The notes under the pieces were generated by a model that did no database searches, was not told the origin of the DNA, and saw only the letters and a program-made list of their open reading frames with translations. DNA of 64,000 nucleotides from Bacteroidia bacterium. GTDB taxonomy: Bacteria; Bacteroidota; Bacteroidia; B-17B0; Aurantibacillaceae. Positions 61,695 to 64,000 of this stretch are shown here, in pieces. The stretch is taken from positions 1 to 64,000 of the forward strand of contig JAIOZA010000015.1 in the NCBI GenBank assembly GCA_021740825.1. Reading direction: 5' to 3'. The position numbers were made by a program, and so were the translations under genes. Every line of letters starts with the position of its first letter. The stretch's first letter is position 1.

Positions 61695-61724
61695 ATGATT
61701 CGTAATCAAAAAATAACTATTAGA

Positions 61725-63737
61725 ATGCCAAACCATCTCATAAAAGAAAGCAGCCCTTATTTACTTCAACATGCTAATAACCCAGTTAACTGGTATGCGT
61801 GGAATGATGAAACTTTAGAATTAGCGAAAAAAGAAAATAAGTTAATTTTAGTAAGCATTGGTTACAGTGCTTGTCATTGGTGCCATGTTATGGAACACGA
61901 AAGTTTTGAAGACGAAACAGTGGCAAACATTATGAATGAAAATTTTATCAATATAAAAGTTGATAGAGAAGAACGTCCTGATATTGATATGGTATATATG
62001 GGCGCCGTTCAATTAATGACAGGTCAAGGTGGTTGGCCATTAAATTGTTTTGCTTTACCAGATGGAAGACCTGTTTATGGAGGAACCTATTTTCCAAAAA
62101 AACAATGGGTAAATGTGTTGACGAATTTAGCCGATTTGTATGCAAACAATCCAAACAAAGCATACGAGTATGCCGCCAATTTAACTGAAGGACTTGAGCA
62201 GCTGGAGATACCTAAAGAAACTGAAGCTACGCATTTTAATATGCAAACCCTTTATTCATCAGTTCATAAATGGCGCCAAGGATTTGACACTGAACATGGC
62301 GGACCTAATAGAGCACCAAAATTTCCATTACCAAATAATTATTTATTTCTATTACATTATAATTATTTTGAAGATGATGTTATTGTAAAAAAACATTTGG
62401 ATTTAACATTAACCAAAATGGCCTATGGAGGCATTTACGATCATTTAGGTGGAGGATTTGCCCGTTACAGCACAGATGTAATTTGGAAAGTTCCCCATTT
62501 TGAAAAAATGTTATACGACAACGCTCAACTTGTTAGCCTATACTCGCAAGCCTATAAGCAAACTAAAAATGAATTGTATAAGAAAGTAGTTTACGAAGCT
62601 ATTGATTTTGTAAAACGAGAATTGTCAAACGGTGATGGCGGTTTTTATTCTGCGTTAGACGCTGATAGCGAAGGCGTAGAGGGAAAATACTATGTTTGGC
62701 AAAAAGAAGAATTACATAAATTATTAAAAAATGATTTTGATTTATTTGCAGATTACTATTGCGTAAATGATATTGGATATTGGGAAGATGAGAATTACGT
62801 ATTGATGCGAGATACCGATGATTCGATGACAGCTTTAAAACATAACTTATCAATTACAGAACTTCAAACAAAAATAAATTCGTGTAAACATATCTTATTA
62901 CAAGAACTTGAAAAAAGAGTAAAACCCGGCTTAGACAATAAAGTATTAGCATCATGGAATGGATTAATGTGTAAAGCATTATCAGAAGCTTATTTGGTTT
63001 TTGATGAAAAAGAATTTAAAGATTTAGCCATCTTAAATGCAAATTATATTTTCGCAAATTATTGTAACGAGAATGGACAACTATTAAGAGTTAAAAATAA
63101 TAATACCTCTATTACAGGATTTTTAGAAGACTATGCCTTTGTGATTGATGCCTTTATGTTTGTTTATTTAATTACAGCGAATGAAGAATGGATTTTTAAA
63201 GCAAAAAAGTTAAGCGACTATGCAATTCATAATTTTTATGATGAGAAACAAAATACATTTTTCTTTACGGATGCCACGCAGGAAAAATTAGTAGTTCGTA
63301 AATCTGAATGGAGCGACAATGTGATTCCGGCATCTAGTTCGCAAATGGCAATCAATTTATATAGGCTATCCATTTATTTTGATGAAACTAATTATCAAGA
63401 CATCTCACAAAACCTTTTAAAATCAGTTTTAAAGGAGATTGAAAATTATGGCCCTGGCTATAGTAATTGGGCAATGTTATTATTACAAATTTTAAAACCA
63501 CAAACCGAAGTAGTTATTGTTGGTAAAACTGTTAATGAAAAATTTGCGGCCTTATACAAACAAACGCCTCCAAATGTGATATTTGCTTTAAGTGATTCAA
63601 AATCAGATTTGCCACTGCTAAAAAATAGATATGTTGAAGAACAAACATTAATTTACGTTTGTAAGAATAATAGCTGTTTATTGCCAAGTGAATCAATTGA
63701 AGATGCTATTAAACAAATTGAAGAAAGTAACTCATAA
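61725..63737 (+). CDS. DUF255/thioredoxin-domain protein (YyaL/SSP411 family)
   Basis: 670 residues from ATG 61725 ([23 protein letters not shown], the conserved opening); ATG 61695 would add ten residues and touches the inverted repeat. The N-terminal thioredoxin-like DUF255 carries Cys50-His-Trp-Cys53 ([16 protein letters not shown]) and [27 protein letters not shown]. The remainder is an alpha/alpha barrel-like hydrolase domain ([46 protein letters not shown]). The family is often called spermatogenesis-associated protein 20 and has no settled enzymatic role. Confidence 0.93.
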   Translation: MPNHLIKESSPYLLQHANNPVNWYAWNDETLELAKKENKLILVSIGYSACHWCHVMEHESFEDETVANIMNENFINIKVDREERPDIDMVYMGAVQLMTGQGGWPLNCFALPDGRPVYGGTYFPKKQWVNVLTNLADLYANNPNKAYEYAANLTEGLEQLEIPKETEATHFNMQTLYSSVHKWRQGFDTEHGGPNRAPKFPLPNNYLFLLHYNYFEDDVIVKKHLDLTLTKMAYGGIYDHLGGGFARYSTDVIWKVPHFEKMLYDNAQLVSLYSQAYKQTKNELYKKVVYEAIDFVKRELSNGDGGFYSALDADSEGVEGKYYVWQKEELHKLLKNDFDLFADYYCVNDIGYWEDENYVLMRDTDDSMTALKHNLSITELQTKINSCKHILLQELEKRVKPGLDNKVLASWNGLMCKALSEAYLVFDEKEFKDLAILNANYIFANYCNENGQLLRVKNNNTSITGFLEDYAFVIDAFMFVYLITANEEWIFKAKKLSDYAIHNFYDEKQNTFFFTDATQEKLVVRKSEWSDNVIPASSSQMAINLYRLSIYFDETNYQDISQNLLKSVLKEIENYGPGYSNWAMLLLQILKPQTEVVIVGKTVNEKFAALYKQTPPNVIFALSDSKSDLPLLKNRYVEEQTLIYVCKNNSCLLPSESIEDAIKQIEESNS

Positions 63738-63741
63738 CATA

Positions 63742-64000
63742 GTGAAGATTTGTCATAATTTACTTTATGTAATTTTTCTCGCATTAACTTTTTTTTATAA
63801 ATTACCTCTCATCTCGCAAACTCTTATACCAACTGCAGAAGCTGCTTTTGAGAGTCAGTTGCCTTTTAATAACGAGTACATAAAAAGTCAAAAAATAAAG
63901 TCAATTACTTTTGATATTATTGATAAAAAAGATTTACAAGTTGCTGAAGATAAAGGACTGCTGACCTATTATGAGTTTAACCCAAACGGTTTATTAAGTC
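63742..64000 (+). CDS. Secreted protein, 3' part outside window
   Basis: Reading frame open to the window edge (86 codons). Start is GTG 63742, four bases after the DUF255 stop; no ATG fits. Translation begins MKICHNLLYVIFLALTFFYK, a signal peptide, then LPLISQTLIPTAEAAFESQL and NNEYIKSQKIKSITFDIIDKKD, a region without recognisable motif. Probably co-transcribed with the preceding gene. Identity cannot be established from this part. Confidence 0.65.
   Translation, partial: MKICHNLLYVIFLALTFFYKLPLISQTLIPTAEAAFESQLPFNNEYIKSQKIKSITFDIIDKKDLQVAEDKGLLTYYEFNPNGLLS

Noticed and set aside
1..64000. tRNA, rRNA, CRISPR or prophage genes
   Set aside because: No cloverleaf, direct-repeat array, rRNA-like stretch or phage/transposase reading frame was noticed when reading both strands; a tRNAscan run would settle the tRNA point.

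Overview
The window is an AT-rich (about one third G+C by eye), gene-dense stretch of a Bacteroidota (class Bacteroidia sensu lato) chromosome. Evidence for the lineage: two proteins with C-terminal domains of the type used by type IX secretion (11553-12863 and, less clearly, 17781-18590); a PorE-like TPR/propeller/CRD/OmpA protein (44275-46425); a CCDC81-like HU/SPOR fusion (3833-4915); DUF2480; an AroG-AroQ fusion; a Reg_prop/Y_Y_Y histidine kinase; and repeated TAnnTTTR promoter elements instead of Shine-Dalgarno leaders. I cannot fix the order. No rRNA, tRNA, CRISPR array, transposase or phage gene was seen.

Layout. 1-3545 (minus): 5' part of aroA, an outer-membrane barrel, DUF2480, a SufT/DUF59 Fe-S factor and a DUF1571/LysM protein. 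3833-11143 (plus): HU-SPOR protein, an exported protein, an FAD oxidoreductase, the rimB-like/rimK/aspartoacylase-like trio and a BamA-like barrel. 11186-18590: DUF3817 protein, a T9SS-targeted serine hydrolase, then a minus-strand block (degenerate DEAD-box protein, mltG, aspS, Tat-exported superoxide dismutase, biotin carrier protein, secreted protein) with two clear intrinsic terminators. 18818-30584: J-domain protein, alpha/beta hydrolase, acetyltransferase, YugP-like peptidase, aroG-aroQ, two radical-SAM enzymes, a frameshifted GxxExxY gene between inverted repeats, a pentapeptide-repeat protein, a ChaN-like protein and a thioredoxin-like protein. 30615-36505: UbiA-type prenyltransferase, yicC, ribD, EamA transporter, yigZ and a class III aminotransferase. 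36525-49383: two-component pair, SiaB-like protein, dacB, trmN6-like gene, TPR protein, PorE-like protein, AsmA-like protein.

49384-53846 is an accessory pocket between two convergent AsmA-like genes. It holds three small unrecognised exported or membrane genes and a serine hydrolase, separated by unusually long, relatively GC-rich, hairpin-prone spacers. 53847-64000 holds the second AsmA-like gene, a UPF0316 membrane protein, a half-size TauE/SafE protein, a very large propeller-plus-barrel protein, a metallo-beta-lactamase-fold hydrolase, a DUF255/thioredoxin-domain protein preceded by a perfect 21-bp inverted repeat, and the start of a secreted protein cut by the window end.

Most genes are housekeeping or envelope genes. 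The most interesting points are the rimB/rimK/aspartoacylase trio (a possible peptide-tag write/erase system), the short-leader or leaderless promoter arrangement at many genes, the accessory pocket, the helicase relic kept beside mltG, a candidate structured RNA at 24090-24167, and several compact inverted repeats.
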